From assembly GCA_913060665.1 (NCBI GenBank), contig CAJXUY010000011.1, positions 62,001 through 126,000 of the forward strand: a stretch of DNA of 64,000 nt, written 5' to 3'. Made by a program: the position numbers and the translations under genes. A model generated the notes under the pieces. It had not been told where the DNA came from, did not search any database, and saw nothing but the letters and a program-made list of their open reading frames with translations. The DNA is from an uncultured Oleiphilaceae bacterium (GTDB lineage: Bacteria > Pseudomonadota > Gammaproteobacteria > Pseudomonadales > Oleiphilaceae). Positions 36,841-45,372 of the stretch are shown piece by piece (the first letter of the stretch is position 1; every line of letters starts with the position of its first letter).

Positions 36841-38643
36841 CTATTCTTGAGGAAACAGGAAAAACTCACCGGCCTCATGACCTGCATACTTAATAGCGCC
36901 ATAGTCTGGCACTTGCTCGTGCGCCAGTGCAGCTGAACCTCGCCTTACATCACCCAAAACTGAAACAAACAAACTATTTCCATCCAGTACTCGATTATTT
37001 GTTTCTAATACATTTAGAAAGGCTTTTGCAAACACTGAATGCTTCCCACCGCCTGAATCCAATACTGGACGAACACCACCAGCAGTCAAAACGGTTCTTG
37101 CCTTCACATCAGACATCACATCTAGCCATTCAGTAATATCATCATCAGAGAGATTGAGATTCTGTCTCGCCACAGAGGCAGTCGAAAGCGTACCGGCATA
37201 ACACGAGTCAGCCACCACCATGACATGATTAGCTTTCATTGTATTTAGCTGATCTGAAATAGACACATTAGACAACCAATTCGCAGAGCTGCCCGGCTCA
37301 GCATCTACCGGCAACCAAAACCCTCGTTCATTACTATCATCGAGATCACCATGCCCAGCATAATAAATAAGAAGATTGTCTTTTTCGGTCAAACTATCTC
37401 TAAGATCATTAATAGCTGAAAGAATCTCATACCGATTCGCATTGAGTAGAAGTCGAGTATTAAAACTATAACGCTCATTAAGCACTTTAGCGACTGCAGT
37501 AGCATCTGCCACGGCTGTTTTTAAATTAACGTAATTAATATATTCGTTATTGCCGATTACCAACGCATAGAATTTGCCATACTTATCAGATGAAATGTTA
37601 CTTCCGCCAGATCTTTCTCGGTGCTCGACAAAAGCCGAACCTGCCTGCATGGAATCAGCAAACATTGTAAAATCAAAACCTACCGTTTGCTCGACCTTAT
37701 CAATTGCACTCATTGAAACCAGCGTTCGCCTACTCTCTATAGGCACATTTAGAAAGAACAGATTAAATTCATCCACCTCTACACGAGCACCATTCACCAT
37801 AAATTGAGAGACACCTGCTGGCGCATCTATCTTACCAATCACTTCTCGCTCACTGACTGCACCCCTTAATAAAGCGGTAGGCCCACTTCGGGTTAATGAT
37901 ATAGGCGGATCAATAATCTGTATCGAGGGGGGGAGGTGCATTGAAGACGGCGCACTCGCAGTAATCGTTTCAAGCCGCTTTGACGCTAACTCTTTTTGTT
38001 TTTTACTAATGGCGGCTTCGTTTTTCTTTTTGTATTCCTCCAGGCTCTCAATATCACCTTGCAGCTTACCCAGCTCAGCCTGCAGCTCCTGAGTGGCAAT
38101 AATGGTTGATGCATACTGAAGCTTATCAACCTCTAAACCTGATGCTTTCCGGTACCAGTTTAATGCTTTAATGGAGTCTTTCTCGACACCCAACCCTTTT
38201 TCGTAAAGGTTGCCCAAATTAATCTGTGCTCTGGTCAAACCTTGCTTTGCAGCTTTACTATACCATGCGGCGGCCAATTCATAGTCAGGCTGAAGTCCAA
38301 GGCCTTTTTCATAGATTTCCCCAACATACGCTTGCGCCTCAGAATCTCCGGTCTGAGCTTGGGGTAACCAAATCTTCAACGATGTAGCAAAATCAGCTCG
38401 ATCAAAAGCAACATATTCCCCTCCACGAATTGCACACTCGGATGCGGTTGTTTTTACGGGTTGTCGAGGGGACATATATCGAGCACCTCGTCCTAACTGC
38501 TTTAGCTTGCCAGGCAACAAACAATCTACAACCATGAGATTGTCAGCATCCTCTAAAGTACCAACAGAGCCAACTATTTCAGTTGTACAGCCCGTCACAC
38601 CGATAATCATTAGCAACAAACTTAGTTTTTTCGTATAACCCAT
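36841..38643 (-). CDS. Lipoprotein with Sel1 repeats and caspase-like (C14) domain
   Basis: About 600 residues from ATG at 38643, chosen because it gives a normal lipoprotein signal (MGYTKKLSLLLMIIGVTGC); GTG 38682 or ATG 38655 are possible. Numbered from 38643: lipobox Cys19, two Sel1 repeats about 97-167 (AQAYVGEIYEKGLGLQPDY), coiled coil about 182-227, an Ig-like part about 240-330, and a caspase-family domain about 357-577. The catalytic His431 (IYYAGHGD) and Cys481 (VVADSCYAG) are both present, so an active Cys protease is expected, probably in the periplasm. Role in the T6SS locus is unknown; damage sensing or envelope proteolysis are guesses. It precedes the membrane kinase. Confidence 0.85.
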   Translation of the reverse strand: MGYTKKLSLLLMIIGVTGCTTEIVGSVGTLEDADNLMVVDCLLPGKLKQLGRGARYMSPRQPVKTTASECAIRGGEYVAFDRADFATSLKIWLPQAQTGDSEAQAYVGEIYEKGLGLQPDYELAAAWYSKAAKQGLTRAQINLGNLYEKGLGVEKDSIKALNWYRKASGLEVDKLQYASTIIATQELQAELGKLQGDIESLEEYKKKNEAAISKKQKELASKRLETITASAPSSMHLPPSIQIIDPPISLTRSGPTALLRGAVSEREVIGKIDAPAGVSQFMVNGARVEVDEFNLFFLNVPIESRRTLVSMSAIDKVEQTVGFDFTMFADSMQAGSAFVEHRERSGGSNISSDKYGKFYALVIGNNEYINYVNLKTAVADATAVAKVLNERYSFNTRLLLNANRYEILSAINDLRDSLTEKDNLLIYYAGHGDLDDSNERGFWLPVDAEPGSSANWLSNVSISDQLNTMKANHVMVVADSCYAGTLSTASVARQNLNLSDDDITEWLDVMSDVKARTVLTAGGVRPVLDSGGGKHSVFAKAFLNVLETNNRVLDGNSLFVSVLGDVRRGSAALAHEQVPDYGAIKYAGHEAGEFFLFPQE

Positions 38644-38777
38644 TGCCCAAACCATTTTCACCCACTTTGGATATATCAACACTCATCTAAAGATCACAAC
38701 CCAATTATGCCACTTACTATAGCATTGCACTCTATGGCCAGGTAGAACCGATGCATCAACTCGAGCAATTACATTTG

Positions 38778-39662
38778 TTAGTTTCTACTTTCTATGCGAT
38801 CCAACTCACGCGCTAACTCATCTAAATACCCCATAATGTCCGAGCGATAGGCATTCCACCCAACAGAATGCCCAACGACTGGAAACTCAGTTACTTTCGC
38901 GTGAGGTTGACCGGCGGCAAATGACGTAATCCATTCTGACTTAATAACTTCATCATCTGTGGAGTAAAAATGCATCTGACTCACTCCGTCGTCAAGAACC
39001 GCTCCTTCCGATGGGTCGAGGGAGCCTTTAAGCGCTGAGTACTTATGATGAGCTATCCATTCCTGTACCTGTAAATTACCTGCAATAGTCACGACAGCCT
39101 TAACATAATCCAGTCGCTCAGCTATCAACATAGCAATGGTACCTCCACCACTATGCCCCACAAGTATTAATGGTCGCTCTGGCAGAACATTCTCAACAGC
39201 TCGCACCATGCTATCTACAACGTCGTTACTGTAACGTCCGTGGGTATACCAATAAGCAGAGCAATGCTCGTCATTCAAATCAAAATAACAGGGCCTACCT
39301 AAATACATAGATGGCATTTCGACCCCTACGAACCAATTCAACAAGAGGGGGTTATCTGCCGTAGGTTCATATGAAACCCTTGTACGGGAAACCCATGGCA
39401 GACCGTCTCCTTCGATATAGACAACAACCACTCCGTTTTTATGGTCATCGTGTCTGATCGAAACCAGATGTTTAAAATAGCCTGTAGATACGACATCATA
39501 ATCGGCACCGGCCTCTTCCAAAACATTGTATGCAGGCAATGCACATCCAATAATTTGGCTTAAAAAGAAAGGCAACAAGACAATCCCCGCCTTCTGCCCG
39601 CTTTTCGGCCAGCAAAAAAAAATAAATCTGCTAATCTTAAATCTAGCTAGTTTTTGCATCAT
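38778..39662 (-). CDS. Alpha/beta hydrolase, membrane- or lipid-anchored
   Basis: 294 residues. A hydrophobic N-terminal segment (IVLLPFFLSQIIGCALPAY) contains IGC, which could serve as a lipobox. The nucleophile elbow is GHSGG (LILVGHSGGGTIAMLIAERL). Later come an Asp region (FYSTDDEVIKSEW) and the catalytic His in FPVVGHSVGW, so Ser-Asp-His is complete. This suggests an esterase or lipase-like enzyme in the periplasm. It may be an effector-type lipase or an envelope enzyme, but no immunity gene is evident. First gene of the minus-strand block, divergent from tssA across 258 bases. Confidence 0.75.
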   Translation of the reverse strand: MMQKLARFKISRFIFFCWPKSGQKAGIVLLPFFLSQIIGCALPAYNVLEEAGADYDVVSTGYFKHLVSIRHDDHKNGVVVVYIEGDGLPWVSRTRVSYEPTADNPLLLNWFVGVEMPSMYLGRPCYFDLNDEHCSAYWYTHGRYSNDVVDSMVRAVENVLPERPLILVGHSGGGTIAMLIAERLDYVKAVVTIAGNLQVQEWIAHHKYSALKGSLDPSEGAVLDDGVSQMHFYSTDDEVIKSEWITSFAAGQPHAKVTEFPVVGHSVGWNAYRSDIMGYLDELARELDRIESRN

Positions 39663-39815
39663 GTCTTGCCACTTGATGTAGACTAATCAACCAATAAGGA
39701 AGAAATGTGAAATTTAACTAATTACTCGTTAATAAAATCGGCATCGCATTTACTTTAAATGATAGGTTTTGTATAAAGATACACGCTCGGCTACATTTAA
39801 TTTTGCATTCATTTA

Positions 39816-39829
39816 TTGATACTGGTCAA
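39816..39829 (+). promoter_or_regulatory. FNR/ANR-like box upstream of tssA
   Basis: TTGAT-ACTG-GTCAA matches TTGAT-N4-ATCAA in nine of ten bases. Its centre is about 40 bases before the start predicted from TATAAA at 39850-39855, the position of a class II FNR activator site. This is a motif-based prediction. Confidence 0.5.
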
Positions 39830-39856
39830 TATTTATATACATACCAGTATATAAAT
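39819..39856. repeat. Two interleaved perfect inverted repeats in the tssA promoter
   Basis: ATACTGGT (39819-39826) and ACCAGTAT (39843-39850) are perfect inverted arms with a 16-base spacer. ATTTATATAC (39831-39840) and GTATATAAAT (39847-39856) are perfect arms with a 6-base spacer. Both overlap the FNR-like box and the -10 hexamer, so a repressor bound here would compete with the activator and polymerase. Confidence 0.6.
39850..39855 (+). promoter_or_regulatory. tssA: Candidate -10 element of the tssA operon
   Basis: TATAAA, five of six consensus bases. No good -35 is present at the right distance, as expected if an FNR-type activator at 39816-39829 replaces it. The leader to the tssA start would be about 58 bases. 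Confidence 0.4.
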
Positions 39857-39920
39857 GAAATTTAATGACAGCTTAAAAACATCCAAGCTAACTAAGTTAA
39901 CACAACCTAAAAGTGCCTAA

Positions 39921-41171
39921 ATGGATTTACTAGACATACAAAGTTTATTGTCCCCAATCGAAGGGGATAACCCTTGTGGCTCGGATTTGAGAGAAACATC
40001 AAGCCCGGACTATCAAACACTAAAAGATGCTCGTAGAACAATTGCCGGGCTCGCTCGAGCAAGAAAATTTGACAGTGATGCCAATGGCGAGATCAATTCT
40101 CATTGGCAGACTATTTTTAAGCTTGCCCCTACTGTTATTAAAGCTCAAGCAAAAGATATAGAAGTCGCTGCATGGCTAACCGAAGCAGCAGTCAAGTTAC
40201 ATGGTTATAAAGGGCTTAAAGAGGCTCTTAGCCTTAACAAAGCACTGATTGATCACTTTTGGGATGACATTTACCCTATGCCTGACGAAGATGGCATCGA
40301 AACTCGGGTATACCCATTAACAGGGTTAAACGGAGAAGATGGTTCAGGCACATTGATACTCCCACTTAAAAACGTTGAACTAAGTGAAGATTACGACCAA
40401 CCATTCACATTCAACCTTTACCTCCGCTGCCAAGAAGCCGATAGAATAACTGACCCCGAAGCGAAGCAACAACGCTCTGATGATATCGGAATGACCCTTC
40501 AGGATATCAATAATCAAGTAAGCGCATCCTCAAATCAGTTTTATTTGTCAATTATTGAAGACCTTGAAGAAAGCCTCGATAGCTTTAATTCAATGACAGA
40601 AGCGCTCGACGAAAAGTGTGGCCTTACAGACGCACCGCCAAGCTCTGCGATCAAAAAAACACTAGAAGGTGTTTTAGATGCACTTAAATCACTCACCAAA
40701 GATAAGCTGGCAGTCGCCACCGAAGGGCCTAACGAAGCCCCAGAAGCTAGCTCAACCACAAACACCTCCGCTGCAACAACGCAAGATATGCAGCATGCCA
40801 CACTCGCTACAGGCCCAATTTCATCTAGAAGTGACGCATTAAATCAGCTACTCCATGTCGCTAATTATTTTCGTCAAACAGAGCCTCACTCGCCATTATG
40901 CGGTGCCTTAGAACGGGTTGTTAAATGGGGTAACTTGTCATTACAAGAGCTTATGATGGAGCTCATACCTGATGCCAACGCCAGAGCTAATTACAGTGTA
41001 TTAACGGGCATCGACCTCGGTGAAGGGGCGCTCCCAGTAGGCCAGCTTTCTCAATCCGCCAAGGCAGTAGAGCCCACGACTACTTCGGAACCTGCTCTTG
41101 CTGCAGGTTCTGTAGAGAAAAAGACAGAAAATAACGATTTCGGTCAAGAAGAGAATTTAAGCGGCTGGTAG
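39921..41171 (+). CDS. tssA: T6SS baseplate/tail-cap protein TssA (ImpA)
   Basis: 416 residues. N-terminal ImpA domain (about 1-130) with LLSPIEGDNPCGSDLRETSS and KLHGYKGLKEALSL, then HFWDDIYPMPDEDGIETRV. A helical middle follows, and the C-terminal segment VKWGNLSLQELMMELIPD resembles the short TssA branch. TssA organises baseplate and tail polymerisation. The start ATG is weakly supplied (AAAAGTG). It heads the plus-strand operon tssABC, behind the FNR-like promoter region. Confidence 0.94.
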   Translation: MDLLDIQSLLSPIEGDNPCGSDLRETSSPDYQTLKDARRTIAGLARARKFDSDANGEINSHWQTIFKLAPTVIKAQAKDIEVAAWLTEAAVKLHGYKGLKEALSLNKALIDHFWDDIYPMPDEDGIETRVYPLTGLNGEDGSGTLILPLKNVELSEDYDQPFTFNLYLRCQEADRITDPEAKQQRSDDIGMTLQDINNQVSASSNQFYLSIIEDLEESLDSFNSMTEALDEKCGLTDAPPSSAIKKTLEGVLDALKSLTKDKLAVATEGPNEAPEASSTTNTSAATTQDMQHATLATGPISSRSDALNQLLHVANYFRQTEPHSPLCGALERVVKWGNLSLQELMMELIPDANARANYSVLTGIDLGEGALPVGQLSQSAKAVEPTTTSEPALAAGSVEKKTENNDFGQEENLSGW

Positions 41172-41227
41172 CCAATTTTTTACGTTCTATTGTTTTAGAC
41201 AGCAAGAATACATAATGAGGGATACAC

Positions 41228-41752
41228 ATGTCTGATAGCTTACAAGATAAACTTTCGCGCGTACGGAAACCGCGCGTACATATCACCTATGACGTCGAAA
41301 CCAATGGAGCTCAAGAAAAGAAAGAGCTGCCATTCGTTGTAGGTGTCATGGGAGACTATTCAGGTGACAATACTGCGTCAAAGAAAGCACTAAAAGAACG
41401 AAAGTTTGTCCAGATCGATAGAGATAATTTTAACGATATCATGGGCAAGGTAGAACCTACGGCAGATATTAAAGTAGATGACAAGCTATCAGGTGAAGAT
41501 GGCAAGCAAATGGGCGTGAATTTGCAATTTAACTCTATTGAAGATTTCGAGCCACAAAATGTGGTTAATCAAATAGAACCTTTAAAGCAGCTATTGGAAG
41601 CACGCAACAAACTCCGCGATCTTATGAGTAAAGCTGATCGGTCTGATGAGCTTGAAAGCGTACTAGAAGAAGTACTCAAGAATGCAGATTCAATCGCGTC
41701 ACTATCAAATGATCTAGGTATAGAAGCCGATAAGCCAGAAGGAGCAGAGTAA
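41228..41752 (+). CDS. tssB: T6SS sheath small subunit TssB
   Basis: 174 residues, family length. Markers: [49 protein letters not shown] and the C-terminal helix that packs with TssC. With TssC it forms the contractile sheath. ATG follows GAGGG; the stop shares one base with the tssC start (TAATG), so subunits are translated in step. Confidence 0.97.
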   Translation: MSDSLQDKLSRVRKPRVHITYDVETNGAQEKKELPFVVGVMGDYSGDNTASKKALKERKFVQIDRDNFNDIMGKVEPTADIKVDDKLSGEDGKQMGVNLQFNSIEDFEPQNVVNQIEPLKQLLEARNKLRDLMSKADRSDELESVLEEVLKNADSIASLSNDLGIEADKPEGAE

Positions 41753-43242
41753 TGAGTGAGACAGAAGCACAAGGTCAAGGAGCAGAAGCGCAAGAAGCCG
41801 AAGCACTCAGTTTTCTGGATCAAGCTATCGGTGCGACAAAGCAAACCGAACCTGATGCAGCAAAAGATTTACTGGCCAACCTGACCAAACAGGCTATGGC
41901 AGGCACCGTCACCTGGGATCGAAATCTTACCGTAACGATTGATAGAGCTGTCAGCAAAATTGACCAATTAATCTCTGAGCAATTAGCAGAGATCATGCAC
42001 AGCGAAAAATTCCAGAAATTGGAAGGTTCCTGGAGAGGTATGCATCACTTGGTAATGAACTCCGAAACGGGTTCTTCACTCAAGATTAGGATGCTCAATA
42101 TCAGCAAAAAAGAACTCTTCAAAGACCTTGATAAAGCAGTGGAGTTTGATCAAAGCCAAATATTCAAAAAAGTATATGAGAGCGAATTTGGCATGGCCGG
42201 TGGCGAGCCATACGGAACCCTTATTGGTGATTATGAGTTTACTAATCACCCGGATGACATAGATTTACTAAGCAATATGTCGGGTGTAGCTGCAGCAGGT
42301 TTTTGTCCATTTGTTTCAGCTGCTGGCGCTGAAATGTTTGGCTTTGAAGACTTCACTGAGCTTTCAAACCCTCGTGACCTTGAGAAGATATTTGAATCTC
42401 AGGAGTACATTAAGATGCGTAGTTTCCGCGAGTCTGAAGACTCCCGTTTCGTATCGCTAGTGATGCCCCGCGTGTTGTCGAGACTTCCTTACGGTGATGC
42501 ATCCAAACCAGTAGAAGAGTTTCGATACGAAGAATTCCCTTTAGATGAAAATGGTAAATCACTTGATGTTGCTCATGATCAATATGCATGGATGAACGCG
42601 GCTTACGCCATGGGCACAACTCTGACGCAAGCATTCTCACAGCATAGCTGGTGTACGGCTATTCGAGGTGTTGAAGGCGGCGGCAAGGTTGAAGGTTTAC
42701 CTTCTCACTTGTTCAAGAGTGATGATGGCGACATGGACCAAAAGTGCCCAGCAGAAATCGGAATTACAGAGCGTAGAGAAGCAGAGTTATCGAAAATGGG
42801 CTTCCTTCCACTCTGCCATTTCAAAAACACTGACTACGCCGTATTTTTTGGCGCACAAACCATGCAAAAGCCTAAGAAGTATGACGATAATGCTGCAACC
42901 GCTAATGCAGAAATTTCAGCTCGTCTTCCTTATGTTATGGCCACGTCTCGTATCGCCCATTATTTGAAAGTAATGGCACGTGACAAGATTGGCTCTTTCA
43001 TGGAAGCACAAGATGCGGAGCGTTGGTTAAACCGTTGGATCAATACCTATACCAACAGCAACCCTGACGCCAGTGCCGAAATGAAGTCAAAGTTTCCATT
43101 AGCAGAAGCTCAAATCAAGGTTCAGGAGAACCCAGGCGCTCCAGGATCATACAGCGCTGTTGCTCACCTAAAACCATGGTTACAGATGGAAGAGTTAACT
43201 GCATCTCTACGAATGGTTGCTGATATCCCTAAGTCGGGCTAA
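41752..43242 (+). CDS. tssC: T6SS sheath large subunit TssC, main copy
   Basis: 496 residues, full length. Markers: [87 protein letters not shown] and the C-terminal [18 protein letters not shown]. All parts needed for sheath assembly and ClpV recognition appear intact. It is followed by a strong terminator at 43252 and then by a second tssC. Confidence 0.97.
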   Translation: MSETEAQGQGAEAQEAEALSFLDQAIGATKQTEPDAAKDLLANLTKQAMAGTVTWDRNLTVTIDRAVSKIDQLISEQLAEIMHSEKFQKLEGSWRGMHHLVMNSETGSSLKIRMLNISKKELFKDLDKAVEFDQSQIFKKVYESEFGMAGGEPYGTLIGDYEFTNHPDDIDLLSNMSGVAAAGFCPFVSAAGAEMFGFEDFTELSNPRDLEKIFESQEYIKMRSFRESEDSRFVSLVMPRVLSRLPYGDASKPVEEFRYEEFPLDENGKSLDVAHDQYAWMNAAYAMGTTLTQAFSQHSWCTAIRGVEGGGKVEGLPSHLFKSDDGDMDQKCPAEIGITERREAELSKMGFLPLCHFKNTDYAVFFGAQTMQKPKKYDDNAATANAEISARLPYVMATSRIAHYLKVMARDKIGSFMEAQDAERWLNRWINTYTNSNPDASAEMKSKFPLAEAQIKVQENPGAPGSYSAVAHLKPWLQMEELTASLRMVADIPKSG

Positions 43243-43251
43243 CGCGATATA

Positions 43252-43283
43252 CCAAAGAGGGCAAATGCCCTCTTTGGTTTTTA
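43252..43283 (+). terminator. Rho-independent terminator after tssC
   Basis: Perfect 11-base arms CCAAAGAGGGC (43252-43262) and GCCCTCTTTGG (43267-43277) with a 4-base loop and five T directly after. Located inside the T6SS gene run, it would limit transcription of the second tssC and tssE-H relative to tssABC. Confidence 0.88.
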
Positions 43284-43371
43284 AATCCTAAACTTTAAAA
43301 GCTCATAACAACTTAATTAATACTACATATTCATAAACGCTCATTCCTCAAATAACCGAACTGACGATTCC

Positions 43372-44856
43372 ATGCTTTCAGCCACAACAGTACAAATACT
43401 TCAATTGATGGAATCAAGATTTGCTCCCGGTAGCGACTCACTCACGTCGACTAAACATCTACTTACAGACGTCATAACGAGTATAGAAAGTGCAGGGTAT
43501 GCTAGACCAGAGTCGACAGAGGATTTTTGGTTATGGATCAATCGAACCATCGCTGAAATTGACTCAAAAATTACAACTCAACTCAATACAGTACTTCACG
43601 ACCCTAAAGTAATTCAGCTTGAAAGCACCTGGCGCAGCTTATTTGATCTCGTTAACTTCTCTATAGGCCGCAAAAACATTAAAATACGAGTACTCGATAT
43701 TAGTTGGTCAGAGATCACCAAAGACGTCAATCGAGCCGTTGAGTTTGACCAAAGCCAACTATTTCAAAAAGTATATAGCAATGAGTTTGATATTCCTGGA
43801 GGAGAACCTTACGGCACACTAATCGCCGACTTCAGCATTTCTCACAAACCTACGCCTGAACATCGCTACAATGACATACCTACAGTAGAGCGCCTAGCAG
43901 AAATTGCAGCAGCATCATTCTCTCCGCTACTCATAAATGCCTCTCCTCAACTCTTTGGGTTAGACGACTTTGACCTGTTAACACAACCTATAAACTTCCA
44001 CGATATTTTTCAAGAAACTGAATATCAAGCCTGGAATCGTTTACGAGTGCACTCAGACACCCGTTTTCTTGGCATCACATTGCCTCGAATCCTAATTAGA
44101 GCACCATACGCGATTAAAGTAGATTCGGTAGGAGGCATCAGGTATGAAGAATCAACCGCTTATGCTTCCAAGAAAAACTATGTTTGGGGTAAAGCGAACT
44201 TCGCCCTGGCCAAAGTCCTGATTAGAGAGTTCTCAGAAGTCGGCTGGTTCTCTCACATTCGAGGAGTGCCAAGAGATAAATTAGCGGGTGGTGTTGTTCC
44301 GAATTTAACCGTTGATTACTTTTCAACGGATTGTGGAGCCGTTGCAGATAAACCAATAGCCGACATTATTATTTCAGACAATAAAGAGCGGGAGCTAAGC
44401 GAACTAGGCTTTATTCCATTCTGCCAATGTTACGATTTAGCCATGGGCGCATTTCATACAACACCCTCTTTACACAAACCCAAAATATATGAAGACCGGC
44501 AAGTAACCATCAATGAAAAGGTCGCATCGTCCTTACAACATGTTCTGTGTGGTTCACGCTTTGCACACTACATTAAGGTCATGGCTAGAGACAAAATTGG
44601 CTCTTATGTCAGAGCTGACGAATGCGCATCCCTCATTCAAAACTGGCTTAATGGATATACCGTATCTCAAGAAGATGCAGAGTGGCAAATGCAGGCAAAA
44701 TACCCCCTGCGTAATGCATCTGTAGATGTTAAAGAGAGCCCCGACAAACCAGGTTCTTATTGGGTCGATATCAATCTACAACCTCACTATCAGGCTGACA
44801 GCCTGGTATCCGAATTACACCTTACTACTGAGCTAACGCCACCGCGTTTAATGTAG
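43372..44856 (+). CDS. Second TssC-type sheath subunit
   Basis: 494 residues, full length, clearly Tss[88 protein letters not shown] and ESPDKPGSYWVDINLQPH. It differs from TssC1 widely in surface loops and has a shorter N-terminus. No second tssB lies beside it, so it would use TssB1, form a cap or alternative sheath segment, or act in sheath length control. Separated from tssC1 by a terminator and 88 bases. Ribosome site is weak. Confidence 0.92.
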   Translation: MLSATTVQILQLMESRFAPGSDSLTSTKHLLTDVITSIESAGYARPESTEDFWLWINRTIAEIDSKITTQLNTVLHDPKVIQLESTWRSLFDLVNFSIGRKNIKIRVLDISWSEITKDVNRAVEFDQSQLFQKVYSNEFDIPGGEPYGTLIADFSISHKPTPEHRYNDIPTVERLAEIAAASFSPLLINASPQLFGLDDFDLLTQPINFHDIFQETEYQAWNRLRVHSDTRFLGITLPRILIRAPYAIKVDSVGGIRYEESTAYASKKNYVWGKANFALAKVLIREFSEVGWFSHIRGVPRDKLAGGVVPNLTVDYFSTDCGAVADKPIADIIISDNKERELSELGFIPFCQCYDLAMGAFHTTPSLHKPKIYEDRQVTINEKVASSLQHVLCGSRFAHYIKVMARDKIGSYVRADECASLIQNWLNGYTVSQEDAEWQMQAKYPLRNASVDVKESPDKPGSYWVDINLQPHYQADSLVSELHLTTELTPPRLM

Positions 44857-44880
44857 TAATACGTACAAGGATGCAGAGGC

Positions 44881-45372
44881 ATGAATCAACCCAAAAAAAG
44901 TCAACAGTTAAGATCATCAATCTTAGACCGTTTGATCGACAAACGACCAGATCAAAGTAAAGAGCCCGAAAAGCAACGACATCAAATGATGAATGAAATA
45001 CGGAATGGCGTACGCCGAGACCTGGAAATATTACTCAATACTCGTTACCGTGGCACATCACCTCCGGAAAACTGCCCCAATCTTGATGAGTCCTTAGTAA
45101 ACTATGGATTACCAGATCTGAATACGTTTAATTTTGTAAACGGGAATAGCCGCGAACAGTTTTGTACAATTGTAGAAGATCATATTAGAAAATTTGAACC
45201 ACGCTTTAAGTCAGTGCATGTATCTATCCCTGATGAAACGGCAACAATGGGTGATAGTTTAGACTTTCGAATAGAAGCCATAATGTATGCAGACCCTTTA
45301 CCTGAGGAGATAATTTTTGACTCTTCATTGGAGCCTATCACCAACATTGTACATATCGGCGAGGTGCATTAA
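44881..45372 (+). CDS. tssE: T6SS baseplate wedge protein TssE (gp25-like)
   Basis: 163 residues. LRSSILDRLIDKRP and VRRDLEILLNTRYRG are the usual TssE/gp25 markers, followed by SLVNYGLPDLNTFNF and IRKFEPRFKSVHVSI. TssE starts sheath polymerisation at the baseplate. ATG follows AAGGATGCAGAGG. Its stop overlaps the tssF start by one base (TAATG). Confidence 0.95.
   Translation: MNQPKKSQQLRSSILDRLIDKRPDQSKEPEKQRHQMMNEIRNGVRRDLEILLNTRYRGTSPPENCPNLDESLVNYGLPDLNTFNFVNGNSREQFCTIVEDHIRKFEPRFKSVHVSIPDETATMGDSLDFRIEAIMYADPLPEEIIFDSSLEPITNIVHIGEVH

Noticed and set aside
39673-39690. TTGAT-N8-ATCAA perfect inverted repeat upstream of the alpha/beta hydrolase gene
   Set aside because: Looks like an FNR box but the spacer is eight bases instead of four, and it would lie within the ribosome-binding region of the hydrolase gene; too weak to call.
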